This document shows positions 51,481 through 60,277 of a DNA stretch of 64,000 nt, one piece after another. A program made the position numbers and the translations under genes. Location of the stretch: assembly GCF_029893585.1 (NCBI RefSeq), contig NZ_JARXYX010000031.1:62001-126000 (forward strand). Reading direction: 5' to 3'. Each line of letters begins with the position of its first letter. Position 1 is the stretch's first letter. This DNA comes from Streptomyces sp. LBL. GTDB taxonomy: Bacteria > Actinomycetota > Actinomycetes > Streptomycetales > Streptomycetaceae. The notes beneath the pieces were generated by a model. The model worked only from the letters and a program-made list of their open reading frames with translations. It was not told where the DNA came from and searched no databases.

Positions 51481-52066
51481 GGTCAGGACGTCGGGGTCCT
51501 TGCGGTCGTGGCCCGGGGTGATGGCGCCGGGAATGATCAGCTGGGCGACGTGGATGCTCTCCTTCGCGAGCTGGTCGTGGAGGAGGCGGGCGTAGGCGCT
51601 TTCAGCGGCGAAGGCGATGGATGTGCCGGCGCGTTCGGGGTGGGACTGGACGGCGGAACCGCCGTTGACGAACAGCACGGTGCACCGGCCCAGTTCGTGC
51701 ATGCCGGGCAGGACGTTGTGCACCACGGTGACCGGGCCGCCGACGGAGAACGCGAAGGAGGCTTGCAGGTCGGCGGCGGTGGTCTCCAGGACGGGCTTCA
51801 TGAAGTCCTTGTGCGGGACGGGGCTGTACTGGAGGACTCCGAGATCGGGCCCAGGGTGCTGGTCGCCGCGTCGAGTGCGGCGACCAGCGCACTGAGGTCG
51901 AGGACGTCGGCGGCGAATCCGCGTGCGGTGATGCCGTCCTGGCCAAGTCGGCAGGCGAGGGTGTCCAGGTGGAGCTGGGAGCGGGAGATCAGGGCGATGT
52001 CGAAGCCGTGGCGGGCGACGGCGGCGCCGAGCCCGGGGCCGGCACCGGTCAGGGCGAACGTGGTCG
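51475..52066 (-). pseudogene. SDR-type oxidoreductase, frameshifted and truncated
   Basis: N-terminal part TTFALTGAGPGLGAAVARHG and TARGFAADVLDLSALVAALD; then, after a frameshift near 51845, VLQYSPVPHKDFMKPVLETT and GTSIAFAAESAYARLLHDQL. It parallels the intact SDR at 60278-60943, but lacks about four residues after GAAVAR, has no good start codon, and loses its last ~15 residues at the CMD joint. Confidence 0.72.
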
Positions 52067-52090
52067 CAAGGGACTCCTGGCGGGGTCGGG

Positions 52091-52465
52091 TCAGCGGGGG
52101 GTGAGCTTGAGGGTGGTGGCGCGGGCTCCGTCGGCGGTCATCGGGGGGACGTAGGCGCCTGCGGCGGCGTACTTGGTGCGGTAGGCGGCGTCGATCCGGT
52201 CGTTGAGCGCCGGGTCGGTGACGGGGGTGAAGGCGACGTCCTGTTCGATGGCGCCGCAGCGGATGTGCCCGCTGCCGCCGGCCCTCGCGGTGTGCCACCA
52301 CGCACCGTCGGGGCCGTTGTAGGAGCGGACGAACAGGTCGTCACCGTCACGGACCACCCAGATGGTGGTGGGCGTGCGCAGCCGGCCATCGGGACGCCGG
52401 GGCTGGATGTGCAGTTCACTGGTGTGTTCAACGGTGGTGAGCTGGTCGCTGGTCCAGTGCGTCAT
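52091..52465 (-). CDS. DUF2255-family protein
   Basis: 124 aa. WTSDQLTTVEHTSELHIQPR, RTPTTIWVVRDGDDLFVRSY, and WWHTARAGGSGHIRCGAIEQ are the split-barrel features of DUF2255, possibly flavin or F420 related; function unknown. Its ATG overlaps the MFS stop (ATGA), so the two are coupled. Confidence 0.82.
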   Translation of the reverse strand: MTHWTSDQLTTVEHTSELHIQPRRPDGRLRTPTTIWVVRDGDDLFVRSYNGPDGAWWHTARAGGSGHIRCGAIEQDVAFTPVTDPALNDRIDAAYRTKYAAAGAYVPPMTADGARATTLKLTPR

Positions 52466-53934
52466 CGTGATGTCTCCTTCTCGCGTCGTGCTTCCGGGAG
52501 GGGTGGTGAGGCAGGCGCCGGGATACCGGTTGCCTCGCCGTTACGGGGGCCCGCCGATGCGGGGCGCAGGTAGAGGCCGGCGGCGCCGGCCGTCAGGGTG
52601 GCCAGGGCGGCGAGGAGAAGGCTGAGGCGTAGGCCGGGCAGGAAGTGCGCCTGGTCGGCGATGAGGGCGCCGAACACGGCGACCGCCAGGGCGCCGCCGA
52701 GCTGACGGCTGGTGTTGAAGACGCCGCTGGCGGTGCCGGTCTGTTGGGCGGGGACGCTGTTGACGAGCAGTGCAGTGGTCGGCGGCATGGCCAGCGGCCC
52801 GCCCATACCGACCGGGAGCATCAGCAGGGCCAGCGCCCACGTCGGCGTCCCGGCCAGGACCAGGGCCAGCAGGAGCAGGCCGCCGGTCATCAGAAACATG
52901 CCGCACACGATCGGCACCCGGGGTCCGTAGCGTTCGGCGGCGCGGGCGGAAAGCGGATTGATGAACGCCGACAGCACCGTCATCGGCACGAACGCGAGGC
53001 CGGTGGCGAGCGCGGACAGACCGCGCTGCTGCTGAAGGTAGATGCTGAAGACGAACACCATGCCGTAGAAGGCGGCCATGAACGCGAACCCGGCACCGCA
53101 GGCGATCACCACCGCGCGGTGGCGTAGCAGCACCAGCGGCACCATCGGGTGCCGGCCGCAGGCCTGAGCGCGGACGAACACGATGGCCGCCGCGAGGGTG
53201 AGCAGGGTGGCGGCCCAGACCTGGGGTGCTGTGAACCCGGCGGAGCCCGCTTCGATCGCGGCGAAGGTGAGGGCGCCCATCGCGAGGACCGCGCTGATCT
53301 GCCCGACGGCGTCGAAGGGCACCCGGCGGCTCGGCGAGAGGGCGGCGAACGCCAGCAACACGAGTGCGAGGGCGCCGATGGGCAGGTTGATGAAGAAGAT
53401 CACCCGCCAGCTGATCAGGGTGGCCGCGCCGCCGGCGACCGGCCCGGCGGCCGAGGCGACCGCCCCGCCCACCGCCCACAACGCCACCGCCCGGCCCCGT
53501 TTGACCGGGTCGGTGTACGCCTCGCGGATCAGCGCCAGACTGGTGGGCATCATCGCCGCCGCCCCGGCCCCCTGCACCAGCCGTGCTCCGATCAGCGAGG
53601 GCAGGTTGGGGGCCAGCCCGCACGCGGCGGACGCGGCCACGAACACCACCAGGCCCAGGCCGAACGCACGGCGCGCGCCGACGCGGTCCGACAGGGATCC
53701 CGCCGACAGCAGCAGGGCGGCGAACATCAGGGTGTAGCCGTCCACGACCCATTGCAGACCGGTGATCCCGCCGCCCAGATCGGTCCGGATCGCGGGCAGC
53801 GCGACATTGACGACCAGGGCGTCCAGCGTGATGACGAAGAAGCCCAGCAGTGCTGCCGCCAGGGCCGCACCGGGATGTCCTCGGCGCCCGGTGACAGCAC
53901 CACCGCGCGGTGCGGAGAAGGCCGGCAACGACAT
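52462..53934 (-). CDS. MFS drug-efflux transporter, DHA2 (14-helix) type
   Basis: 490 aa, ATG 53934. FFVITLDALVVNVALPAIRT (motif D1), LQWVVDGYTLMFAALLLSAG, LSDRVGARRAFGLGLVVFVA (motif A), and GAVASAAGPVAGGAATLISW with RVIFFINLPIG (motif C region) define the EmrB/QacA group. It exports hydrophobic toxic compounds by proton antiport. Part of the redox gene series; downstream it overlaps DUF2255. Confidence 0.87.
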   Translation of the reverse strand: MSLPAFSAPRGGAVTGRRGHPGAALAAALLGFFVITLDALVVNVALPAIRTDLGGGITGLQWVVDGYTLMFAALLLSAGSLSDRVGARRAFGLGLVVFVAASAACGLAPNLPSLIGARLVQGAGAAAMMPTSLALIREAYTDPVKRGRAVALWAVGGAVASAAGPVAGGAATLISWRVIFFINLPIGALALVLLAFAALSPSRRVPFDAVGQISAVLAMGALTFAAIEAGSAGFTAPQVWAATLLTLAAAIVFVRAQACGRHPMVPLVLLRHRAVVIACGAGFAFMAAFYGMVFVFSIYLQQQRGLSALATGLAFVPMTVLSAFINPLSARAAERYGPRVPIVCGMFLMTGGLLLLALVLAGTPTWALALLMLPVGMGGPLAMPPTTALLVNSVPAQQTGTASGVFNTSRQLGGALAVAVFGALIADQAHFLPGLRLSLLLAALATLTAGAAGLYLRPASAGPRNGEATGIPAPASPPLPEARREKETSR

Positions 53935-54198
53935 GAGGTGAACTCCAGAACCAGATCGGAGGGGCCCTCCCGCTGACACGGAACGGAACAGCGAAGGAGC
54001 GGGCGAGGTTGGGCTTCGAGCAACCGGCCGGCGCGTCCGCTGCCCGGTCGCTCCCAGGAGACCGCCGGGTACGCAGACGTAAAGGACACGGTCATTCTCG
54101 GCACCGGCTGTCCCCCGGACCCGCAGCTGGTGCGTGTACCCGAGTTCAGGCACCAGCCCGGCCTGCGCCAGTGCGCGACGGTGGCCCGCACGGCCGGG

Positions 54199-55185
54199 TC
54201 ACTTGCCGACCAGGACCATGTGGGTCTCGTTGTAGCGGTCACCATGGACACCGAGACGTCCCGCCACCGCGTCAAGATCCGCCCGCTCATCCGCGGACAG
54301 GGCCACGTTTGTGGCGGCAGCGTTCTCCTCGACCCGCTCGATCCGGCGGGTGCCGGGAATCGGCACGATCGAGGGGTGCTGGGCGAGCAGCCACGCCAGC
54401 GCCACCTGCCCCGGTGTGGCGTTCTTCGCCTGGGCCAGAGCGGTGACCTGGTCGACCAGTTGCTGGTTGGCGGCGCGATTGTCCTCACTGAAGCGCGGGA
54501 TTGTGGTGCGGACATCGCCGTCGGAGAACGTGGTGGTGGTGTCGACGGTCCCGGTGAGGAAACCCTTGCCAAGCGGGCTGAAGGGCACGAAGCCGATGCC
54601 GAGTTCGGCCAGCACCGGCAGGACCTCGGGTTCGGGGTCGCGAGTCCACAGCGAGTACTCGCTCTGCACCGCGGTCACCGGGTGCACGGCGTGGGCGCGG
54701 CGGATCGTGGAGGCCGCCGCCTCGGACAGCCCGAAGTGCCGCACCTTACCGGCCTGCACCAGCTCCCCGACGGCGCCGGCCACGTCCTCGATCGGCACGT
54801 CGGGGTCCACCCGGTGCTGGTAGAACAGGTCGATCGTCTCCGTGCGCAGCCGGCGCAGCGAGGCGTCGGCGACCCGCTTCATCTGCTCGGGTCGGCTGTC
54901 GAGACCGTTCGAGGCGCCATTCTCAATGCGCCAGCCGAACTTCGTCGCCAGCACGACCCGGTCCCGCACCGGGGACAGGGCCTCGCCCACGAGTTCCTCG
55001 TTCACATAGGGGCCGTAGACCTCTGCCGTGTCGAAGAACGTGACGCCGCGCTCGACGGCCCCGCGCAGTACGCCGATCATGTCCGTGCGGCTGCCCGGAT
55101 TCGGGCCGTAGCTCTGGGACATCCCCATACAGCCCAGGCCGATCGCCGACACCTGCAGACCCTGGCCCAAGGTGCGCGTGTGCAT
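54199..55185 (-). CDS. Aldo/keto reductase
   Basis: 328 aa, ATG 55185 behind AAGGGAG. Barrel with LGCMGMSQSYGPN, FFDTAEVYGPYVNEELVGEA (Asp, Tyr), VVLATKFGW (Lys), LFYQHRVDPDVPIED (His), and the NADPH loop GTRRIERVEENAAAT. It resembles YajO/AKR13-type reductases that act on aldehydes and ketones. Confidence 0.88.
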   Translation of the reverse strand: MHTRTLGQGLQVSAIGLGCMGMSQSYGPNPGSRTDMIGVLRGAVERGVTFFDTAEVYGPYVNEELVGEALSPVRDRVVLATKFGWRIENGASNGLDSRPEQMKRVADASLRRLRTETIDLFYQHRVDPDVPIEDVAGAVGELVQAGKVRHFGLSEAAASTIRRAHAVHPVTAVQSEYSLWTRDPEPEVLPVLAELGIGFVPFSPLGKGFLTGTVDTTTTFSDGDVRTTIPRFSEDNRAANQQLVDQVTALAQAKNATPGQVALAWLLAQHPSIVPIPGTRRIERVEENAAATNVALSADERADLDAVAGRLGVHGDRYNETHMVLVGK

Positions 55186-55234
55186 GCTCGTTCTCCCTTG
55201 CCGGTGATGGTGCGGGACGCGAGTGGCCCGCGGT

Positions 55235-55312
55235 TCAGCGACTCGTGTACCCGCCGTCGACGGGCAGAGCGACGCCGACGACGAAGCTGGCGGCGTCGCT
55301 GCACGGCCGGGC
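55235..55312 (-). pseudogene. SDR C-terminal scrap
   Basis: CSDAASFVVGVALPVDGGYT then SR and TGA (55235-55237) matches the end of the SDR at 57227. Nothing else of that copy remains. Confidence 0.65.
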
Positions 55313-55357
55313 GTCAGGGCCGACCCGTGCCGACGCGAGGGTGGCACTCGCCTGGCG

Positions 55358-56212
55358 TCACTTGCCGCTGTAGACGGGGAAGGCGCTGTGCTCGCCGTAG
55401 TCCACGTCGCGCAGTTCACGCAGGACGTCCATGTCATCGCCGGAGATCTCGAAGTCGACCTCCGCATTGGACCGCATGTGCTCGGGGTTCGCCGTCTTGG
55501 GCAGCGACACAACGCCCAGCTGAAGGGTGTATCGGATGCACAGCTGGGGGACGGTCACGCCGTATTTCTGTGCCATCGCCTGGACTTCGGCGTTCTGCAG
55601 GATCGCGCCGTGGGCGATCGGCGAGTACGCCTCGACGAGGATCTGCTTGCTCTCGCAATAGGCCAGGAGCTCTGCGGGGGTGTTGCCGGCGTGGACCAGC
55701 AACTGGTTCACGTGCGGGACCACCGTCGCGCCCTGCAGAATGTTCTCGAGGTCGTGCTGCTGGAAGTTGGAGACGCCGATGGACCGGATCGTGCCCACCC
55801 GGTGGGCGTCCTCCAGGGCACGCCATGCCTCGCGGTTGCCCTGGGCGTAGTCGCCGCGGAAGTCGTCCCACGGCTGCGGGCTGTGAATCAGCATCAGGTC
55901 GATGCGGTCCAGGCCCAGCCCGTTCAGGGAGCCGTCGATCGCGGCGAGCGCCTGGTCGTAGTCCTTGATCTCCGCGGCGAGTTTGGTCGATACGAACAGC
56001 TCGTCGCGGGGTACGTAGGCGGTGCGCACGCCCTCGCCGACGCCGCGTTCGTTGCCGTACGCCTGGGCGGTGTCAATGTTGCGGTAGCCGATCTCCACGG
56101 CTGCGCGGACCGCGTCGGCCGCCTGGTCGTCGTCGATGAACCAGGTGCCCAGCCCCAGCTTGGGGATCTCGACGCCGTTGGACAGCGTGTAGGTCTCGTC
56201 CAGGATGGTCAT
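55358..56212 (-). CDS. Aldo/keto reductase (2,5-diketogluconate reductase type)
   Basis: 284 aa, start ATG 56212 overlapping the stop of the cupin gene (ATGA). LGLGTWFIDDDQA, NIDTAQAYGNERGVGEGVRT (Asp, Tyr), FVSTKLAAEIKD (Lys), and IDLMLIHSPQPWDDF (His); the C-terminus VVSLPKTANPEHMRSNAEV binds NADPH. Reduces aldehydes or keto sugars. Confidence 0.88.
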   Translation of the reverse strand: MTILDETYTLSNGVEIPKLGLGTWFIDDDQAADAVRAAVEIGYRNIDTAQAYGNERGVGEGVRTAYVPRDELFVSTKLAAEIKDYDQALAAIDGSLNGLGLDRIDLMLIHSPQPWDDFRGDYAQGNREAWRALEDAHRVGTIRSIGVSNFQQHDLENILQGATVVPHVNQLLVHAGNTPAELLAYCESKQILVEAYSPIAHGAILQNAEVQAMAQKYGVTVPQLCIRYTLQLGVVSLPKTANPEHMRSNAEVDFEISGDDMDVLRELRDVDYGEHSAFPVYSGK

Positions 56213-56643
56213 GCGTTCGCTCCGCTCTTCGGCAGCTTGCCGTACACCTCGTCGGTGACGGGCTCGAGCCATTCGTTGCTGACGTCTTCGCCCGGCGTGA
56301 TGAAGGCGACGTGGGAAAACCAGGAGTCGGCCTTCGCGCCGTGCCAGTGCCTCGTGCCCGCCGGGACGCGGACCACTGTTCCCGGCTCCATGCTGACGGG
56401 CTCCTCGCCTTCGGCCTGGTACCAGCCGCTGCCCGCCGTGCAGAGCAGGATCTGGTCACCGCCGCCGCCTGCGCCGTGGTGGATGTGCCAGTTGTTGCGG
56501 CAGCCCGGCTCGAAGGAGACGTTACTGACGGGAACGCTCCCCGAGGCGAGCGGAGCCAGGTAGCTCTGGCCGATGAAGTACTGCGCGAAGGCGTCGTTCT
56601 TCTCCCCGAGGGGGAAGACCTGATTAAATTCGTGGACAGCCAT
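56209..56643 (-). CDS. Cupin-domain protein
   Basis: 144 aa. SYLAPLASGSVPVSNVSFEP, NNWHIHHGAGGGGDQILLCT and VRVPAGTRHWHGAKADSWFS make a single cupin with metal-binding His residues (HIHH, HWH). Members often partner CMD proteins, as here, and may act as oxygenase- or isomerase-like enzymes or as quinone sensors; function is unproven. Complete, unlike its relatives at 35795 and 50831. Confidence 0.85.
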   Translation of the reverse strand: MAVHEFNQVFPLGEKNDAFAQYFIGQSYLAPLASGSVPVSNVSFEPGCRNNWHIHHGAGGGGDQILLCTAGSGWYQAEGEEPVSMEPGTVVRVPAGTRHWHGAKADSWFSHVAFITPGEDVSNEWLEPVTDEVYGKLPKSGANA

Positions 56644-56714
56644 CTCATTCTCTCCTTTGAGTCAACACGCCCCACTGACCGTGCGGGGCATCGGCGCGCT
56701 GGTCGCGCTGATGG

Positions 56715-57036
56715 TCAGGCAGACTGCTCGTCCGCGATCTTCTTCAGCAGCGTGATCGCGGTCATGGCGTTGGGCCATCCGGCGTAGAACGCCAGGTGGG
56801 TGATGGCCTCGGAGAGCTCTTCGACGCTCAGTCCGTTCTCCAGGGCCTTGCCCAGGTGGTACGGGAGCTGCTCGCTGCGGTAGAGCGCGGCCAGCACGCT
56901 CACCGTGACCAGGCTGCGGTCGCGGGGGGGAAAGCCCGGGGCGCTCCCACACATCGCCGAACAGCACATCGTTCGAGATTTCGACGAGCTTCGGCGCGAT
57001 CTGTGCCAGCTCCTGAGGCGCGGACTGCTTCGCCAT
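56715..57036 (-). pseudogene. Carboxymuconolactone-decarboxylase-family protein with homopolymer frameshift
   Basis: ATG 57036 starts AKQSAPQELAQIAPKLVEIS, then DVLFGDVWERPGLSP. A run of seven G (56924-56930, plus strand) is one longer than needed. In the shifted frame the rest is normal: RDRSLVTVSVLAALYRSEQL, then HLAFYAGWPNAMTAI with the catalytic-region His. Corrected length about 106 aa. The lesion may be a sequencing error. Related proteins act on lactones or reduce peroxides (AhpD-like). Confidence 0.75.
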
Positions 57037-57226
57037 GCGATGACTCCTTGCGAGGTACGAACACGGATCCGACACATTCACTCTCTATGAGGGCTGCCTG
57101 CCCGGCAGCCGCGACCATCCCCGAGTTCAGGGCCGGGGCGGCGTCGCTGCCTTCCCTATCGGTTCCTAGGCGATGTCCGGGGATACCTGATCACGGTCCT
57201 CGGGAACCGCACTCCGCCGCTGAAGG

Positions 57227-57994
57227 TCACTGAGCGGTGTAGCCGCCGTCGACGGGCAGCGCGATGCCGGTGACGTAGCTGGCACCGTCGCTGCACAGCC
57301 ACAGGACGGCCTGGGCGATCTCCTCGGCGGTGCCGAGCCGGTTGATGGGCTGGTTGGCCTCGGCCTCGGCGCGGTCCAGTTCTCCCTTGGCGATCATGTC
57401 GCTGACCATGGGGGTGTCGATGGTGCCGGGGCAGACGGCGTTGATACGAATTCCGCGCGGCGCGTATTCGAGGGCAGCGCTGCTGGTCAAGCCGATCACG
57501 CCGTGCTTGGAGGCGTGGTAGGAGGCACGGCCGGGGAGACCGACCAGGCCGCCGAGGGAGGAGCAGTTGACGATGGCTCCGCTGCCCTGGGCGCGCATGT
57601 GCCGCAGTTCGTGCTTCATGCAGGCCCATACACCGCGGAGGTTGATGGCGTTGACGCGATCGAACCGCTCGGCGGGTTCCTCGGCGGCGTCGCTGGGCGG
57701 AATCTGGATGCCGGCGTTGTTGTAGGCCATGCCCAGGCGGCCGAAGGTCTCCACGGTGCGGTCTACCGCGGCGGCGACCTGCTCCTCGTCACTGACGTCG
57801 CAGGTGAGGGCGAGGACCTGATGGCCCGCGTCGGTGAGTTCCTTCGCGGCCGCGTTCAGGGCCGCTTCGTCGATGTCGGTGAGGGCGACCGCGGCTCCGG
57901 ACTCGGCGAAGGCGCGGGCGGCCGCCAGTCCCATACCTGCGCCGGCTCCGGTGACGAAGGCGACCTGGCTGGTGAAATCGTATGTCGGGTTCAT
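57227..57994 (-). CDS. Short-chain dehydrogenase/reductase
   Basis: 255 aa. FVTGAGAGMGLAAARAFAES is the cofactor motif, ALTDIDEAAL with Asp favours NAD, YNNAGIQIPPSDAAE, NCSSLGGLVGLPGRASYHAS then KHGV give Ser and Tyr-x3-Lys, and the C-terminus is SYVTGIALPVDGGYTAQ. It oxidises or reduces an unknown alcohol. ATG 57994. Part of the minus-strand redox series. Confidence 0.87.
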   Translation of the reverse strand: MNPTYDFTSQVAFVTGAGAGMGLAAARAFAESGAAVALTDIDEAALNAAAKELTDAGHQVLALTCDVSDEEQVAAAVDRTVETFGRLGMAYNNAGIQIPPSDAAEEPAERFDRVNAINLRGVWACMKHELRHMRAQGSGAIVNCSSLGGLVGLPGRASYHASKHGVIGLTSSAALEYAPRGIRINAVCPGTIDTPMVSDMIAKGELDRAEAEANQPINRLGTAEEIAQAVLWLCSDGASYVTGIALPVDGGYTAQ

Positions 57995-58100
57995 GTGAGG
58001 TTGTCCCTTCGAACGTTGAGCTGTGGGAGCGCGCGTGTGGTGCCGGGCTGCTTGGCTTCCGCCTTGCCGCGGTGGCGCTGCGCCTTGCCGTGGGCCGCCG

Positions 58101-58229
58101 TCAGACGGTTTGGCCGCTGTCGACGACCAGGGCATGGCCGGTGGCGACGGCAGTGGCGCGGCCGATGCCGGAGCCGGCTCCGGTCACGAAGGCCGCCTTG
58201 CCGGTGAGGGCCGCGTTGGTCACGGTCAT
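58101..58229 (-). pseudogene. 42-codon internally deleted SDR
   Basis: ATG 58229 opens TVTNAALTGKAAFVTGAGSG with IGRATAVA, a normal SDR start, and jumps in frame to TGHALVVDSGQTV and stop, a normal SDR end. About 200 central residues, including the Ser-Tyr-Lys active site, are missing. A clean in-frame deletion between the first helix and the last strand. Confidence 0.72.
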
Positions 58230-58299
58230 GGGCGGAGTCCTCTCGCTAGCGGGTACGTCGTCGGGTTCACATTCGGCAGGACGCGGATCGGGACTTGAG

Positions 58300-59556
58300 T
58301 CAGTGCTGGGAGGGCACCTGCGCGGGTTCGTCGCGCCGCGGGTGCGTGGGAGCGGTGCTCCGGCCCACGATCCGGCCCTTGCGGGACGAGCCGTGGACGG
58401 CGAGGGCGGTCAGTGGCAGCAGCGTGAGGGCGGCGATGACGGTACCGACCAGGGGCGGTCCGGTCAGGCCGAGGGAGGAGTCCAGGGCCGTACCGGCGAT
58501 CGCCGAGCCGGCGGCGACGCCGACGTTGAAGGCGGAGGTGGTCAGCGCCGAGGTGAGGGTGGGCGCGTCGCCCGCGAAGCGCATGGCGAGGGCGGTGACG
58601 ACCGGGTTGACCGTGAAGCCGGTCAGGCCCATGAGAAAGACGAGGACGGTGGCCGTCACCGGGTTCATGGACAGCGGGATCATCAGGAACAGGACCAGGG
58701 CGGTGGCCGCGGCGGCCGTGATGGTGGTGACCATCGGACGTCGGTCGCCCAGGCGGCCTCCGGTGGTGGTGCCGCCCAGGGCGCCGACGCCGAAGGCGAT
58801 GAGGACGAGCGGTACGGCGCCTGCGGGGATGTCGGCGCGGTCGGTCAGCAGCGGGGTGACATAGGTGTACGTCGCCAACACACCACCCATGATCAGCATC
58901 GCCGCGCCCAGCGCCAGCCACAGCCGGCCCTGCCGCAGGGCCCGGACCTCGGCCCGCAGGGACACGTCGACGCGCTGCTCCTGGGCCGGGATGAAGCGGC
59001 CGATGAAGACGGCGGCGAGCCCGGACAGGACGGCCAAGGCCCAGAAGGGGCCGCGCCAGCCGGTGAACTGGCCGGCGAAGGAGCCGATCGGCACGCCGAC
59101 GACGTTGGCCAGGGTCAGCCCGCCGATCATGACGCCCGTGGCGCGGGTGGCGTTGCGCGGGCCCGCGGCGGTGGTGGCGACGACGAAGCCGACGGACCAG
59201 AACGCTCCGGTGGCCAGGGCCGTGACGACCCGGGCGGCCAGGACGACCGTGAAGGATGTGCTGAGGGCGGCGACGAGGTGTCCGAGGCAGAACACGGACA
59301 GGGCAAGGATCAGTGTCTGGCGCTGAGGAAGGCGCAGGGTCGCCATGGCCATGGTCGGTGCGCCGATGATCATGCCGATGGCGAAGGCGGTGATCAGCAG
59401 GCCGGCGTGGGAGACGCTGACGCCGAGGTCACCGGCTAGCTCCGGCAGCAGGCCGGCAACGACGAACTCGGTGGTCCCCATCAGGAACGTGCCGGCAGCG
59501 AGCACCCAGACGACGAAGGGAAGCTTGCCGGGGGTGGTCCCGGATGCGGAAGGCAT
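58300..59556 (-). CDS. MFS transporter, 12-helix DHA1 type
   Basis: 418 aa. LAAGTFLMGTTEFVVAGLLP and AGLLITAFAIGMIIGAPTMA are the first two spans, FWSVGFVVATTAAGP and NVVGVPIGSFAGQFTGWRGP contain the antiporter motif. It resembles AraJ/Cmx-type efflux proteins exporting drugs or sugars. The start GSA-rich ATG 59556 is preceded by a weak RBS. C-terminal 40 residues are polar. Confidence 0.86.
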   Translation of the reverse strand: MPSASGTTPGKLPFVVWVLAAGTFLMGTTEFVVAGLLPELAGDLGVSVSHAGLLITAFAIGMIIGAPTMAMATLRLPQRQTLILALSVFCLGHLVAALSTSFTVVLAARVVTALATGAFWSVGFVVATTAAGPRNATRATGVMIGGLTLANVVGVPIGSFAGQFTGWRGPFWALAVLSGLAAVFIGRFIPAQEQRVDVSLRAEVRALRQGRLWLALGAAMLIMGGVLATYTYVTPLLTDRADIPAGAVPLVLIAFGVGALGGTTTGGRLGDRRPMVTTITAAAATALVLFLMIPLSMNPVTATVLVFLMGLTGFTVNPVVTALAMRFAGDAPTLTSALTTSAFNVGVAAGSAIAGTALDSSLGLTGPPLVGTVIAALTLLPLTALAVHGSSRKGRIVGRSTAPTHPRRDEPAQVPSQH

Positions 59557-59676
59557 ACGTGTGGTCTCTCCTTAGGTGGAAATCGGGGGATCATGGTGGC
59601 GACTGGGGCCGTCCCAGCGGACTGCGGACAGCGCGGCCACGTCTTTCACGGTTCCATGGAGCGAACCAATCGAAAA

Positions 59677-59694
59677 GGGGAGGATCTTCTCCCC
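59677..59694 (-). terminator. Rho-independent-type terminator after the cyclophilin-like gene
   Basis: GGGGAG (59677-59682) and CTCCCC (59689-59694) form a stem; on the minus strand a TTTT tract follows. It lies about 45 bp past the stop at 59739. Confidence 0.6.
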
Positions 59695-59738
59695 CCTTCT
59701 CGTGAGGGCGCCGCCTGAGGGGCGGGCAGTCGGGCGGG

Positions 59739-60260
59739 TCAGGGTGCGGCTTCGATGGTGATGCGGTCGGCCTCGGCAAGCCGGTCAGTGTCGGCATCGA
59801 TATGGCCGAGGATGAGCAGGTCGGCGTTGGCTGAGTCGCCGTCGCGGCAGAAGAGGGCCAGGTTGCCCCAGGGTGCGTAGTAGGTCAGGTCTCCGGCCTT
59901 GGGCGCGGCCGGCTCGGGAGCGCCGGAGGTGGTCAGCCTGCGCGGCAGGTCGGCGATCCGCTCCGTCTGGTGGAAGTCCTCCAGGTCCAGGGTGAGCGGG
60001 AGCAGGTCGGCGAAGTCACGGGCGGCAGGACTGTCGTTCAAGGTGGCGTCGACGGGGCGGCCGTCGAGGGTGACCCGGATGTCCATATCGGAGTTCCTGT
60101 CGGACGGTGTGGTGGGTGCCTGGGCCGTCGGTGTCTGCTGCCGTGCGGAGGATGTCGCGGGCGGGGAGGTCGGCGAGGTGTCGGTACAGGCCGCCACGGT
60201 CAGCAGGACAGCGGTGGCCGTGGCGGCGCGGGCGAGGGCACGGAGGGTGGCCGCGTTCAT
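59739..60260 (-). CDS. Lipoprotein with cyclophilin-like fold
   Basis: 173 aa. Signal peptide with lipobox TVAAC, then a Thr/Pro/Ser-rich linker to about residue 58. The domain DIRVTLDGRPVDATLNDSPA, FADLLPLTLDLEDFHQTERI and DLTYYAPWGNLALFCRD is the cyclophilin-like fold (Cyclophil_like2), whose function is unknown. It is anchored outside the membrane. Its start is 18 bp after the stop of the SDR upstream. Confidence 0.83.
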   Translation of the reverse strand: MNAATLRALARAATATAVLLTVAACTDTSPTSPPATSSARQQTPTAQAPTTPSDRNSDMDIRVTLDGRPVDATLNDSPAARDFADLLPLTLDLEDFHQTERIADLPRRLTTSGAPEPAAPKAGDLTYYAPWGNLALFCRDGDSANADLLILGHIDADTDRLAEADRITIEAAP

Positions 60261-60277
60261 GGATGCCGTTCCCGGGG

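Noticed and set aside
57982..59439. A 485-codon plus-strand frame, Gly/Asp/Gln-rich, resembling a repeat protein
   Set aside because: Antisense to the MFS transporter, whose membrane spans and motifs are convincing.
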